From: a virus
Length of the DNA stretch: 26,956 bases
IMG/VR virus record: IMGVR_UViG_3300046665_000377
Span: 1-26,956 of that record
Strand: one strand, 5' to 3'
Position 1 is the first letter of the stretch; each line of letters opens with the position of its first letter. The notes under the pieces are model-generated. The model was not told the origin of the DNA and made no database searches. It worked only from the letters and a program-made list of their open reading frames with translations. Position numbers and translations under genes: made by a program. Of the stretch, positions 17,248 to 24,079 are shown piece by piece.

Positions 17248-17422
17248 TGTCCTCATCCTTTTTAGAGAAGCATACAGGACACATTGGAACCAGATCCTTG
17301 CGTACAAAGAGGATTCCATGAACTAGACATGTGACCTTGTGATTCTCCTTTTCTTGTCTCTCTTTAAATTCCTCGTATTGCCGCTCGTACTCCAGAGTTC
17401 TCTTCCCTTTTTTGATAGCCAT
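17240..17422 (-). CDS. 60-aa zinc-knuckle protein overlapping terminase
   Basis: A small highly charged protein. Residues 1-28 form a Lys/Arg/Glu-rich helix (RTLEYERQYEEFKERQEKEN). It then has C32xxH35 and, after 12 residues, C48xxC51, a plausible zinc-binding site, and an acidic end (KKDEDND). GAGGGGAT lies 4-5 bases before the ATG. Its end overlaps the start of the large terminase by 8 bases, so the two are translationally coupled. It could be a terminase accessory or DNA-binding partner. The family is not recognised. Confidence 0.6.
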   Translation of the reverse strand: MAIKKGKRTLEYERQYEEFKERQEKENHKVTCLVHGILFVRKDLVPMCPVCFSKKDEDND

Positions 17423-17424
17423 AG

Positions 17425-17985
17425 TTATCCCCTCTGGAAGCTGTTAGACATAAGTCTAGCTTCTCCACCCAGTACAGAACGGGCATTCATTTTGGAACCT
17501 TGGATAGCTTCAACCGCCGCTTGACGCATTGTTAATGCACGACGAGTGTCTTGGTAGTTTCCACCGAAGTTCGGCAGGTATTGTTGGTTCCACCATTGTT
17601 CCTTTTGGCGTTTCCAGTTATAGATGCCTTCATATACAGCAGGAGCCGCTTTGCCAAGTTCCATTGCACCCATTACCCATGGTGCAGTTGTCCAGAGCAT
17701 ACCCGTGAACGCACCTTTAACCGCAGCTGTTCCGAAATCATCACCAGACTTCATGTTCAGCGCAGTATCGATTACCATACCAGCAGCAAAACCACCAGTC
17801 TTGAGCTTGTTAGCGATCTTTGATCCGCCTTTTTGAGTAAAGTTCATCTCTTGACCGTGCTCAAGTGCTCCACGCCAAGGATTTGTTTCTTTGAGTGGAT
17901 CTGCTTTTGGATAGTACATATTCTCGGAAGCTCTCATCCTGTCATCCATATAGGACTGCTTCCATGAGTGCCAATTCGTTGTCAT
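17425..17985 (-). CDS. Gly/Ala-rich small protein 1 (186 aa)
   Basis: Unrecognised family. The N-terminal 50 residues are polar and aromatic (NWHSWKQSYMDDRMRASENM). Residues 64-118 form a long Gly/Ala-rich hydrophobic stretch with glycines at helical spacing (GGFAAGMVIDTALN; TAAVKGAFTGMLW). The C-terminal part is basic and aromatic (YNWKRQKEQWWNQQ) and ends SFQRG. The segment around GAFTGMLW resembles GAFKGAVGW in the 199-aa neighbour, hinting at distant relationship. Such composition is seen in membrane-inserting or pore-forming helices, so a role as an internal ejection protein or membrane-active factor is possible. It ends 3 bases from the zinc-knuckle gene. Confidence 0.55.
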   Translation of the reverse strand: MTTNWHSWKQSYMDDRMRASENMYYPKADPLKETNPWRGALEHGQEMNFTQKGGSKIANKLKTGGFAAGMVIDTALNMKSGDDFGTAAVKGAFTGMLWTTAPWVMGAMELGKAAPAVYEGIYNWKRQKEQWWNQQYLPNFGGNYQDTRRALTMRQAAVEAIQGSKMNARSVLGGEARLMSNSFQRG

Positions 17986-17989
17986 CTAA

Positions 17990-18376
17990 TTACCCCCTTC
18001 TCATAGCATTAAGACCGAAGACCATGCCTCCGCTTGCCCCCAGAGTAGGTGCTTTAGACCCACCCACGCCATCGTAGCTATGGATCGGTGCTTCGTTCTC
18101 ATATTCAATCTGACCTGGAACAGGTTTTGCATGTACTTGAAGAGACTTTGTATAAGCATACGCTCCTGCGGCACCAAACGCGGCTACATTAGTTAGAGCT
18201 GTAGGCTTATAACCCAAGTATCCGTTGGAGAAATGGGGATCAGTCTTCTTAATTAACGAATTCTTAACACCACTAACGACTGCCTTATCGACAGGATCAT
18301 GAACCTTATTGATATACTTCATGGCTCCCATCTTAAGGTCAACCGCTCCTCTAGCTAAGCCACCAAACAGACCCAT
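17990..18376 (-). CDS. Gly/Ala-rich small protein 2 (128 aa)
   Basis: Unrecognised family. The N-terminus is GLFGGLARGAVDLKMGAMK, amphipathic with repeated Gly/Ala. Residues about 58-78 (TALTNVAAFGAAGAYAYTK) form a short hydrophobic segment that could span or insert in a membrane. The C-terminus (GGMVFGLNAMRRG) ends in RG like the 186-aa neighbour. AAGGAGGG lies about 7 bases before the ATG. It is tightly packed between two proteins of similar composition, which suggests a shared function, perhaps inside the head. Confidence 0.55.
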   Translation of the reverse strand: MGLFGGLARGAVDLKMGAMKYINKVHDPVDKAVVSGVKNSLIKKTDPHFSNGYLGYKPTALTNVAAFGAAGAYAYTKSLQVHAKPVPGQIEYENEAPIHSYDGVGGSKAPTLGASGGMVFGLNAMRRG

Positions 18377-18388
18377 CTAGATCCCTCC

Positions 18389-18988
18389 TTATTTAGATTT
18401 CATGATGCCTTGTGCGGCTACATGATCTTTCTTAGCTTGCATAATGGCTTTAACTTGCTTACTTACACCAGTGAATGCGCCATTTTTAGACAATGGGTTC
18501 ATACTCATATGGTCTGTAGCATGACCAGCCATACGGTATGCTGACCAACCTACTGCACCTTTAAAAGCACCGTCTTTAGCACCAGCCCAAAAGCTTCCGC
18601 CTTGTGCCCATTCTGCTGTACCACCGATAGCAGCGCCGCCAACTGCACCACGAAGTGCATGCTTACCAGCTTGCTTAGCAATACCCATTCCATCTCCGAA
18701 CTTACTAGTGAGGTTACTACCCATACCGCCTAGTACGTTACGAACAATACCTTTGTTAGGGTCATATCCTGCAGCCATTGCAGAAGCTGCACTTGTTGCA
18801 GGAGCAGTAGGCGTAGGAGGCAAAGCAGGGCCATGCATCTGACGTGGACCAACAAAGTCCGCATCATGTTCATGAGGAACCCTTGTAGACCCAGCTCCTT
18901 TGTTAGCTGCATTCTGATATACTTTAGCATTCTTATTCTTTCTAGCTAGTCTTTTGGCTTCTTTTAAAGCCTGACTTATCTTAGGCAC
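18389..18988 (-). CDS. Gly/Ala-rich small protein 3 (199 aa)
   Basis: Unrecognised family. Residues 1-30 are strongly basic (KEAKRLARKNKNAKVY). Residues 53-72 are a Pro/Thr/Ala-rich linker. Residues about 113-157 are a glycine-zipper-like stretch (GAVGGAAIGGTAEWAQGG then FWAGAKDGAFKGAVGW). The C-terminus is a basic helix (VSKQVKAIMQAKKDHVAAQG). The GTG start is supported by AAGGAG about 10 bases upstream. The basic ends could bind DNA and the glycine-zipper could insert in membranes, a combination seen in some ejected internal proteins. That function is inference. Confidence 0.55.
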   Translation of the reverse strand: MPKISQALKEAKRLARKNKNAKVYQNAANKGAGSTRVPHEHDADFVGPRQMHGPALPPTPTAPATSAASAMAAGYDPNKGIVRNVLGGMGSNLTSKFGDGMGIAKQAGKHALRGAVGGAAIGGTAEWAQGGSFWAGAKDGAFKGAVGWSAYRMAGHATDHMSMNPLSKNGAFTGVSKQVKAIMQAKKDHVAAQGIMKSK

Positions 18989-19002
18989 TAGAGATCATCT
19001 CC

Positions 19003-19683
19003 TTATTGGAATTTTGCATTACCCATCTTGTGGTGACCAATGCGGTCATCCCACATATCCATAACAAGCTGTCCCATAGGTTGATGCTTGTTATAACCGA
19101 ACATTTCCGACATCGTCTTCTTATCCCTGCGTGTTTTCTTGTCCATCGCTAGGTCAGCATCACGTTGCATCCGTTCTGTTTCCTTATTCCGTTCAAGCTT
19201 ACTACCCACACCAATCAACGCAGTGGCTCCAATGAATGCGCCAACCCCTGCTGTAAGCCATCCCGCTCTACCTGCATGAACCTTTGCCTTATCAATGAAT
19301 TTCTCTACATCAATATGGTTAGAGGTCTCTACTATCTTACCTACAGAGACTCCCGCTCCTTTATCTAGGAACTCGCTGATTTGATTACTATGGTTCTTGA
19401 TGATGTAGTTAACAGCAGACTCTGCGCCGATAGCTACTCCCGCGTCTTTGGTAACATCCATGATTGTACTAATAGTGCTTTGGTCTTTGGGATGGCTAGT
19501 AGCTAGACCATAGAGACCGCCAACTACACCAGCGACAGCGGCTCTATGTTTGAATGGCATAGCTGAGTATGTTCGGTAGGAATCTTTAAGCTCGGATGTT
19601 ACAGTGGATTTAAAAGAGGGAGTAATGAGATCGGTAGAAGTCTGCTGTCCACTAAGCTTCAGATCACCTAGATCGTGACTCAT
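19003..19683 (-). CDS. Small protein 4 with two Gly/Ala hydrophobic segments (226 aa)
   Basis: Unrecognised family. Two hydrophobic glycine-rich segments are visible at about residues 47-62 (RAAVAGVVGGLYGLA) and 139-160 (RAGWLTAGVGAFIGATALIG), separated by a mixed helical region. A highly charged stretch follows (KLERNKETERMQRDADLAMD; KKTRRDKK) and then a His/Met-rich end. This could be a two-pass membrane protein or an internal virion protein that inserts on ejection. The ATG overlaps the upstream stop as TAATG with GGTGAT 5 bases ahead, so translation is coupled to the small-terminase candidate. Confidence 0.55.
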   Translation of the reverse strand: MSHDLGDLKLSGQQTSTDLITPSFKSTVTSELKDSYRTYSAMPFKHRAAVAGVVGGLYGLATSHPKDQSTISTIMDVTKDAGVAIGAESAVNYIIKNHSNQISEFLDKGAGVSVGKIVETSNHIDVEKFIDKAKVHAGRAGWLTAGVGAFIGATALIGVGSKLERNKETERMQRDADLAMDKKTRRDKKTMSEMFGYNKHQPMGQLVMDMWDDRIGHHKMGNAKFQ

Positions 19684-20360
19684 TATTCATCACCGTCTTC
19701 TGGTGTTACATCAATAATGGTTGCTCCTTGCATTGCTGCGGCTTGAGCCATAAGTTGAGATGCATAAGTGGATGGATCAAGTTGAATCGTGAGCTTGTCA
19801 CCAGCTTTATCCTTACGAGTAGAGTGAAGTAATTGAAGTACGTCATGACGTTTCTTCAGAAGCTTCTCTTTGTACTCAACCGCTTTATGAATGGCTGGGT
19901 TTTGAATCTCATCGCCTTCTTCAGTGACATGCGTTGTAATCATCTGAATGAAGTCGCCATCGATAGCCAATTTGTTATCTGCACGAGCTAGCTGTACATC
20001 TAAGTCAATTAGATCTTTAACCAGCGTCATATCGATAATATTCTCTTGGTCTACATCCAGTTCTTTTGTGTAAGCTTGGAACTTAGTGAGGATATGACTG
20101 ATCTCAATTGGGCAACGTTCACCTTCTGGGTGCTCATCCACTGCATACAATGGACAAGTATCGCTATATGCGCATCCTTCTCCACGACATACCATTGGAA
20201 TAGACGCATAAAGACCATGCTTAACACGTTGTCTAGTAATAGACTTAGTGATTGCCTTCTTAACTTTGTCTGAAGAACCCCAAGCATCAGGAAGCTCAAC
20301 ACCCATAAGATCATCGATGTGCTCTGATTTTGGCACTATGTATTTATCGTTATCTGACAT
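19683..20360 (-). CDS. Small terminase candidate with Cys4 cluster
   Basis: A protein of 225 aa from the ATG at 20360, which has AAGGAG about 8 bases upstream; the open frame runs on to 20474 without a ribosome binding site. Residues 58-83 hold C58-x4-C63-x5-C69-x13-C83 (MVCRGEGCAYSDTCPL, then GERCPIE), a likely zinc or iron-sulphur site. The following helical region (LVKDLIDLDVQLARADNKLA, IDGDFIQMI, then NPAIHKAVEYKEKLLKKRHD) resembles the general layout of P27-type small terminases, which recognise DNA for packaging. It is the first gene of the late block but is separated from terL by five genes. The terminase call is tentative. Confidence 0.45.
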   Translation of the reverse strand: MSDNDKYIVPKSEHIDDLMGVELPDAWGSSDKVKKAITKSITRQRVKHGLYASIPMVCRGEGCAYSDTCPLYAVDEHPEGERCPIEISHILTKFQAYTKELDVDQENIIDMTLVKDLIDLDVQLARADNKLAIDGDFIQMITTHVTEEGDEIQNPAIHKAVEYKEKLLKKRHDVLQLLHSTRKDKAGDKLTIQLDPSTYASQLMAQAAAMQGATIIDVTPEDGDE

Positions 20361-20463
20361 TCTGCGTTCTCCTTCCCTGAAAATAATAAAAAGCCAGAAC
20401 ACCTTACCCATGTAAGAGGCATCCCAGCTTGAGAAAGGATTATGGGTAGAGTTTCTCACCCGT

Positions 20464-20492
20464 ACCATAACCAATTAGCACCTATTTTTCAA
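20464..20492 (-). promoter_or_regulatory. Sigma-A-type promoter for the late/structural block
   Basis: On the minus strand, TTGAAA (20492-20487) and TATGGT (20469-20464) are separated by exactly 17 bases. Transcription would begin near 20457, about 95 bases before the small-terminase candidate. An inverted repeat TTATGG / CCATAA with an inner GGT-GAG stem (20440-20470) overlaps the -10 and start point and could be an operator or the first hairpin of the leader. Confidence 0.5.
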
Positions 20493-20499
20493 TATAAAT

Positions 20500-20684
20500 A
20501 AATACTAAGAGAAGCCTATCTCTCTCGACCCACGTCTCTCGTTCCACTTGGGAGTCCACCGTGTTTAGGAGATAGCCTTCTCTTAATATGGGAGCTGCGT
20601 TTTTTATAGAAGTGATTATTAGATCTTATCTATCTGTCATCTTCTATAGCCGAAGGCAAGCGACGGGGAGCTCCCAAACCCGTC
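20500..20684. other. Non-coding element with nested long inverted repeats
   Basis: There is no gene between 20361 and 20684. Inside it, 20507-20522 pairs with 20569-20584 (16 bp, one mismatch). TGGGAGCT at 20589-20596 pairs with AGCTCCCA at 20669-20676. Enclosed by that pair, 20605-20615 pairs with 20637-20648 (11 bp, one bulge), capped by TAGAT-ctt-ATCTA. GACGGG (20662-20667) can also pair with CCCGTC (20679-20684), whose loop contains AGCTCCCA, so a pseudoknot or alternative fold is possible. It could be a structured RNA, a packaging site or a cruciform regulatory site. The strand is undetermined. Confidence 0.55.
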
Positions 20685-21587
20685 TTATTTGTTGTTGTGG
20701 GCTAATAATTTGTATAGATTGATTAGTCCCGCACCATACTCAGTGTCTTTCCCGTCTGCACCAAGGTCTACCGACTTAGCTGTAAGCATCTGCATAATGA
20801 TCTCAGGCGTAGCCTTCTGACCCATCTTACGGCAAAGGGATTGAATGATTGCTACACAACCTGCAACCATTGGCGTAGCCATGGAAGTACCAGATAGCTT
20901 AGCGTAGCTTTGGTTCTTATATGTAGAGTAGATCTGAACCCCAGGGGCTGCAACATCAACCTCAGAACCAAAGTTCGAGAAGTCCGCTTTATCAAAGCCA
21001 GCATCAACTGCTCCTACAGCAATTACTTCATCATAAGCAGCAGGCCAACCACAGTGAGTGTGTTCATTACCACTAGCCGCTACTAGGATAATACCTGCTT
21101 GTCTTGCTCGCTTAATAGCGTCGTGAAGGATCGGTCCAGGATCTCCACTAGTTCCTAGTGACATAGAGGCAATATCAATGCCATTCGCTATGCACCAGTC
21201 TAATCCATCTGCAATGGCTTGCATGCCACCAGATCCATTGTCACCCATTACCTTAACTGCGTAGAGTTCTACGGCAGGAGCCACTCCCACAACACCAATT
21301 CCATTATCAGAAGCACCGATAATACCAGCGCAGTGCGTTCCATGTCCTTGACGGTCTTCGTAGTCTCCTCTGTCGGAGGAACTAAAATTAGCGCCACCTT
21401 TAAGGTTAGCCACGAGATCAGGGTGACTACGGTCAATACCAGTATCAAGTATTGCAACTTTGAGTCCTTCTCCCTTTGTTGTACCCCATAGCATAGGAGC
21501 CTGTACGACATTAACGCCCCAATCAATGGTCTGTTGTACTTCTTTCGTCACGAACTGAGGTTCGCTAGCGTATAAATGGAATTCCAA
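20685..21587 (-). CDS. Intracellular subtilisin-like serine protease (S8)
   Basis: A 300-aa protein with an intact catalytic triad: D48 in AILDTGID, H82 in GHGTHCAG, S235 in SGTSMATPM, with oxyanion N174 in ASGNEH. There is no signal peptide, and only about 35 residues precede the catalytic core. This and the segment NVVQAPMLWG resemble Bacillus intracellular subtilisins (ISP) rather than secreted ones. A short N-terminal extension (FHLYASEPQFV) may act like the inhibitory propeptide of ISPs. The start is TTG at 21587, supported by AAGGAGG 9 bases upstream. It is downstream of a terminator and upstream of the structured region. It probably acts in the infected cytoplasm on host or virion proteins; the target is unknown. 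Confidence 0.88.
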   Translation of the reverse strand: MEFHLYASEPQFVTKEVQQTIDWGVNVVQAPMLWGTTKGEGLKVAILDTGIDRSHPDLVANLKGGANFSSSDRGDYEDRQGHGTHCAGIIGASDNGIGVVGVAPAVELYAVKVMGDNGSGGMQAIADGLDWCIANGIDIASMSLGTSGDPGPILHDAIKRARQAGIILVAASGNEHTHCGWPAAYDEVIAVGAVDAGFDKADFSNFGSEVDVAAPGVQIYSTYKNQSYAKLSGTSMATPMVAGCVAIIQSLCRKMGQKATPEIIMQMLTAKSVDLGADGKDTEYGAGLINLYKLLAHNNK

Positions 21588-21640
21588 TTCTATCGACCTC
21601 CTTATTATACTAGAAGAATAACCTTTAGCAAAGAGTAGGT

Positions 21641-21677
21641 CAATAAAAGAAAAAGCCCACTCCTGAGTAGAGTGAGC
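21641..21677 (-). terminator. Rho-independent terminator after the NHL-type gene
   Basis: The minus-strand RNA forms GCTCACTC paired with GAGTGGGC (8 bp, one GU) around a 7-base loop, followed by TTTTTCTTTTATT. This is a strong canonical terminator about 45 bases after the stop of the propeller gene and separates it from the subtilisin gene. Confidence 0.85.
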
Positions 21678-21720
21678 TGAGATTATGTACCACCAATTCC
21701 ATTACTAACCGTTCCATTGT

Positions 21721-22755
21721 CTAGTGTACTAGAGAGTACGGCTTTCTGTCAATCCATAGCTTACGTATCGTGTTATTTTCTTTATCAGCGAAAATGTAGC
21801 CACTTCCATCCCATGAGAAGTTCGTGGGATCATGCATCTCTACTTCATCCCCTATTCCATCTACATAGCCACTAACCGATCCTGCTACTACGTCATTCTC
21901 GTTCGTGCGGTGAGTATGGTTAGGTACTGATCGAATAACTGGTTTAAGCTTGTCTTTTGCAATAGAGTAATACAGTGTTTTATCTTCATCTATCCATGCG
22001 TCTAGTATTTGACCCTCATTCGTGTCAACGAACGTCATTGACTGCCTTGGGAAGTACTTTTCATAGTAGATTTGCCCGCCCTCTGTAGCCACTAGAATGC
22101 CGTCTGGGAGCGCTTCAAAGTTCGTAGGGTTACCTAGGAAGGTTGGCTCAAGCAATTCGCTTACAGTGCCACTCTGGAGGTCGTAGTGAGCGAATCCATA
22201 GGTTCCTCCACTTGATTTACTCCACATCATAAAGACTAGATCATCTTGGTACTTTTCCATGCGGTAGATGTAGTAATATCCATGGCTCTTCATCCACTTT
22301 ACTACGTTAGTCATCTCAGTCACGCGATCACCAATGACTTTATAGGCATGATCCTTGGAGGCGAAATATACTACACCATTAGTGACCGCGAGTCCTGATG
22401 TAAAGAAGTCTGCCTCACGACGAGTCACCTTATTCGTACTCATATCCACTAGTGTAGTATTTCTCTTTCCATCCCAATATCTAAGCTTCGTATTCTGAGT
22501 ATCTCCGTCTAGGAAGTATACTCTCTTGCCAGATGCAACAGGGAATCTAGGATGGTCTGTAGTGTACGTTCCTTGCCCCGCAGTGCCTGTTCCTACAATA
22601 GTGGATACTTGACTATACTCTCCACTAGACACGACCTGTGCGTCAATTCCAGAGGCGTAGGCATGATCAGCCACTATACATGCCACTAGGATAGAGGCTA
22701 GGATCATAAACAGCTTATTTTTTCTTCTCAAACTATCACGTTTCTCATTTATCAT
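21721..22755 (-). CDS. Exported NHL-type beta-propeller protein
   Basis: A protein of 344 aa from the ATG at 22755, chosen because AAGGAG lies 9 bases upstream; the open frame reaches 22803 without support. The N-terminus is a signal peptide: basic RRKNK, hydrophobic LFMILASILVACIVA, and a likely cleavage site AYA-SG near residue 34. The LVAC at 23-26 also fits a lipobox, so a lipoprotein is possible. The mature part begins VSTIVGTGTAGQG and ends with the classic NHL pattern: SGYVDGIGDEVEMHDPTNFS, then GYIFADKENNTIRKLW. In between are repeated VYFxxxD-type strands. NHL propellers bind proteins or ligands. An exported one could act at the host surface, for example in superinfection exclusion. 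The role is inferred. Confidence 0.75.
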   Translation of the reverse strand: MINEKRDSLRRKNKLFMILASILVACIVADHAYASGIDAQVVSSGEYSQVSTIVGTGTAGQGTYTTDHPRFPVASGKRVYFLDGDTQNTKLRYWDGKRNTTLVDMSTNKVTRREADFFTSGLAVTNGVVYFASKDHAYKVIGDRVTEMTNVVKWMKSHGYYYIYRMEKYQDDLVFMMWSKSSGGTYGFAHYDLQSGTVSELLEPTFLGNPTNFEALPDGILVATEGGQIYYEKYFPRQSMTFVDTNEGQILDAWIDEDKTLYYSIAKDKLKPVIRSVPNHTHRTNENDVVAGSVSGYVDGIGDEVEMHDPTNFSWDGSGYIFADKENNTIRKLWIDRKPYSLVH

Positions 22756-22774
22756 TATTTTCATCTCCTTATCT

Positions 22775-22781
22775 ATAGTAT
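22775..22781 (-). promoter_or_regulatory. Possible -10 element for the NHL-type gene
   Basis: The minus strand reads GGGTATACTATAG just upstream of the gene's ribosome binding site, giving a good -10 (TATACT). The expected -35 position (GTATGT) is poor, so the promoter may need an activator or share control with the overlapping divergent promoter. Confidence 0.3.
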
Positions 22782-22796
22782 ACCCAGGAAAGTCCA

Positions 22797-22824
22797 TTGA
22801 CATACCATGACTATATGGTACAAT
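22797..22824 (+). promoter_or_regulatory. Sigma-A promoter with internal palindromic operator
   Basis: TTGACA (22797-22802), a 16-base spacer and TACAAT (22819-22824) form a near-consensus promoter firing rightward into the 68-aa gene. The spacer and first -10 bases carry an inverted repeat TACCAT-gactat-ATGGTA (22803-22820). A protein bound there would block RNA polymerase, so this is a candidate operator. A ribbon-helix-helix protein is encoded 450 bases downstream. Confidence 0.7.
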
Positions 22825-22856
22825 AGAGATAAGAGATTGGTAAAGGGGAGAGACTA

Positions 22857-23063
22857 ATGGGATACATAACGTACAACATCCATTATGGACATGGTGAAGT
22901 ATGGACTGAGACTCGTGTCTTCAATGAACTATTTGATATGATGCGTTTAACTAGCCAAGAGTTTTTATCTTCTCTTGCAGAAGAGTATCAAGCCGAATAC
23001 GTGCATGTTGAGTCACTGTACGTCAATGGACAAGAAGTAGGAGCTGAGGCTCTTTGTGTGTAG
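22857..23063 (+). CDS. Small unknown protein (68 aa)
   Basis: First gene of the rightward module, with AAAGGGGAGAG about 7 bases before the ATG and a strong promoter about 35 bases upstream. The protein is acidic and contains one clear helical stretch (ETRVFNELFDMMRLTSQEFL). I see no known motif, signal peptide or membrane segment. Early expression and small size fit a host-takeover or regulatory protein, but nothing in the sequence shows which. Confidence 0.6.
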   Translation: MGYITYNIHYGHGEVWTETRVFNELFDMMRLTSQEFLSSLAEEYQAEYVHVESLYVNGQEVGAEALCV

Positions 23064-23093
23064 AGAAACCTACTTCTAGTCTATATCGTCAAA

Positions 23094-23175
23094 CTCAGGT
23101 AAAACCTGAGGTAGTACGTACTATTAAGTGGGGATCTATAGCTTGGCTAGTGATAAAGATCGTACTAGAGCTATA
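23094..23175 (+). other. Intergenic hairpins and palindrome
   Basis: The 206-base gap between the 68-aa gene and the ribbon-helix-helix gene holds three features. CTCAGGT-AAA-ACCTGAG (23094-23110) is a perfect 7-bp hairpin. TAGTACGTACTA (23112-23123) is a perfect 12-bp palindrome. An imperfect hairpin lies at 23137-23175, in which TATAGCT pairs with AGCTATA and an inner CTAGT with ACTAG. The first lacks a clean U tract. These could be operators, attenuator-like structures or a small RNA. Confidence 0.45.
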
Positions 23176-23206
23176 TGATTTACAGAATAGTAAAACTTAG
23201 AAAACA

Positions 23207-23235
23207 TTTAGAATAGTAGACAGTAAGACTATACT
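23207..23235 (+). promoter_or_regulatory. Probable promoter for the ribbon-helix-helix gene
   Basis: TTTAGA (23207-23212), a 17-base spacer and TATACT (23230-23235) give a reasonable sigma-A promoter ending about 30 bases before the next start codon. The -35 matches four of six consensus bases. Confidence 0.45.
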
Positions 23236-23269
23236 GGCGTATTCTATAGGAAAGGGACTAAACAAACTC

Positions 23270-23461
23270 ATGGGTAAAAAAGACCTTAAACACAGAACGC
23301 AATTCACGAGCACCTTAAAGATTCAACTATATGAGGATATTCAAAAACTCTCTAACGAGACCCAAATCCCCATCTCACGTCTCCTAGACATGGCAGTAAC
23401 AGATTTTCTGCAAGATCACTATGGACAAGTGAATAAAGCAAAGAATATCTGGCCAGACTAG
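23270..23461 (+). CDS. Ribbon-helix-helix DNA-binding protein (63 aa)
   Basis: The sequence HRTQFTSTLKIQLYEDIQKL, then SNETQIPISRLLDMAVTDFL, fits the ribbon-helix-helix fold (CopG/Arc/MetJ class): a short beta strand followed by two helices with the turn at QIPISRL. These proteins dimerise and bind palindromic operators through the strand. Length is typical. The ATG follows AGGAAAGGG at a rather long distance of about 14 bases, so initiation may be weak. Its place in the early module makes it a candidate regulator of the nearby palindromes (22803-22820 and 23112-23123). Confidence 0.65.
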   Translation: MGKKDLKHRTQFTSTLKIQLYEDIQKLSNETQIPISRLLDMAVTDFLQDHYGQVNKAKNIWPD

Positions 23462-23530
23462 AGACTAAGGTGTTTAACTATAACTTTCTGTGTGTAAGAA
23501 AATATCAGACAACAGAAGGAGGAATTAGTC

Positions 23531-24079
23531 ATGGGAACTATGGCGAAAGAGATCAAGAAACTAAGAGGAAGAGATACCTATCTAGCGGTACAAGAAGATA
23601 TGGATCGATTCATGAAAGCTAAGGGTTATCAACACTCTGCTGATAACAACACAGAGTTTCTCAAGCAACTGTACTATGGTGTAGACAGAATACTTCAGTA
23701 TGTACAGGAACAAGATCAAAAGATAGAGAAATTGCTCTCGAATCTGTATGAATTACCTGCTACTCCACGCGGGTCACGTAACGTCAAGGTACGTCGTCAT
23801 ACACCTACACCTCAACAAGAGCTAGCTAAAGCTCTACATCTAATAGAGAATAATCGTGATCACAACGGTCGCATTACGTGGCGTAAAGTTTCTGATCCGA
23901 AGAAACTGATCTTTGCATACTTACGCAAGGCAGAATCAGAAGGTATAGACATTGAAAAGACTATGGAGGTACAAGAGATTCCTACCTACCGTCGAGTGTT
24001 TCAATACATTGTCTATAACCTAGGATCATGGAAAGACGTTGTAGAAGAATATAAACAAGCAAAGGGAGCCCTTCATTAG
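23531..24079 (+). CDS. Possible DNA-binding protein with HNH-repeat-like C-terminus (182 aa)
   Basis: AAGGAGGAATT precedes the ATG (GAAGGAGG, about 9 bases). The N-terminal half is helical and probably coiled-coil (about residues 40-75: TEFLKQLYYGVDRILQYVQE). A basic linker follows (RGSRNVKVRRHTP). The C-terminal 90 residues contain ELAKALHLIENNRDHNGRIT, and a later part with YRRVFQYIVYNLGSWKDVVE resembles the repeat found next to homing nucleases (a helix ending in a GSW motif that binds DNA). No nuclease motif is present. A DNA-binding regulator is the best guess; confidence in the family is low, but the gene itself is well supported. Confidence 0.5.
   Translation: MGTMAKEIKKLRGRDTYLAVQEDMDRFMKAKGYQHSADNNTEFLKQLYYGVDRILQYVQEQDQKIEKLLSNLYELPATPRGSRNVKVRRHTPTPQQELAKALHLIENNRDHNGRITWRKVSDPKKLIFAYLRKAESEGIDIEKTMEVQEIPTYRRVFQYIVYNLGSWKDVVEEYKQAKGALH

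Noticed and set aside
21588-21610. TATAAT immediately before the subtilisin ribosome binding site as a promoter
   Set aside because: Transcription would begin inside or after AAGGAGG, removing the ribosome binding site. It is probably just the A/T-rich sequence found ahead of many ribosome binding sites here.
23131-23205. Possible tRNA gene in the early intergenic gap
   Set aside because: A D-arm-like stretch is present, but there is no T-arm consensus, no acceptor stem and no anticodon stem in the right places.
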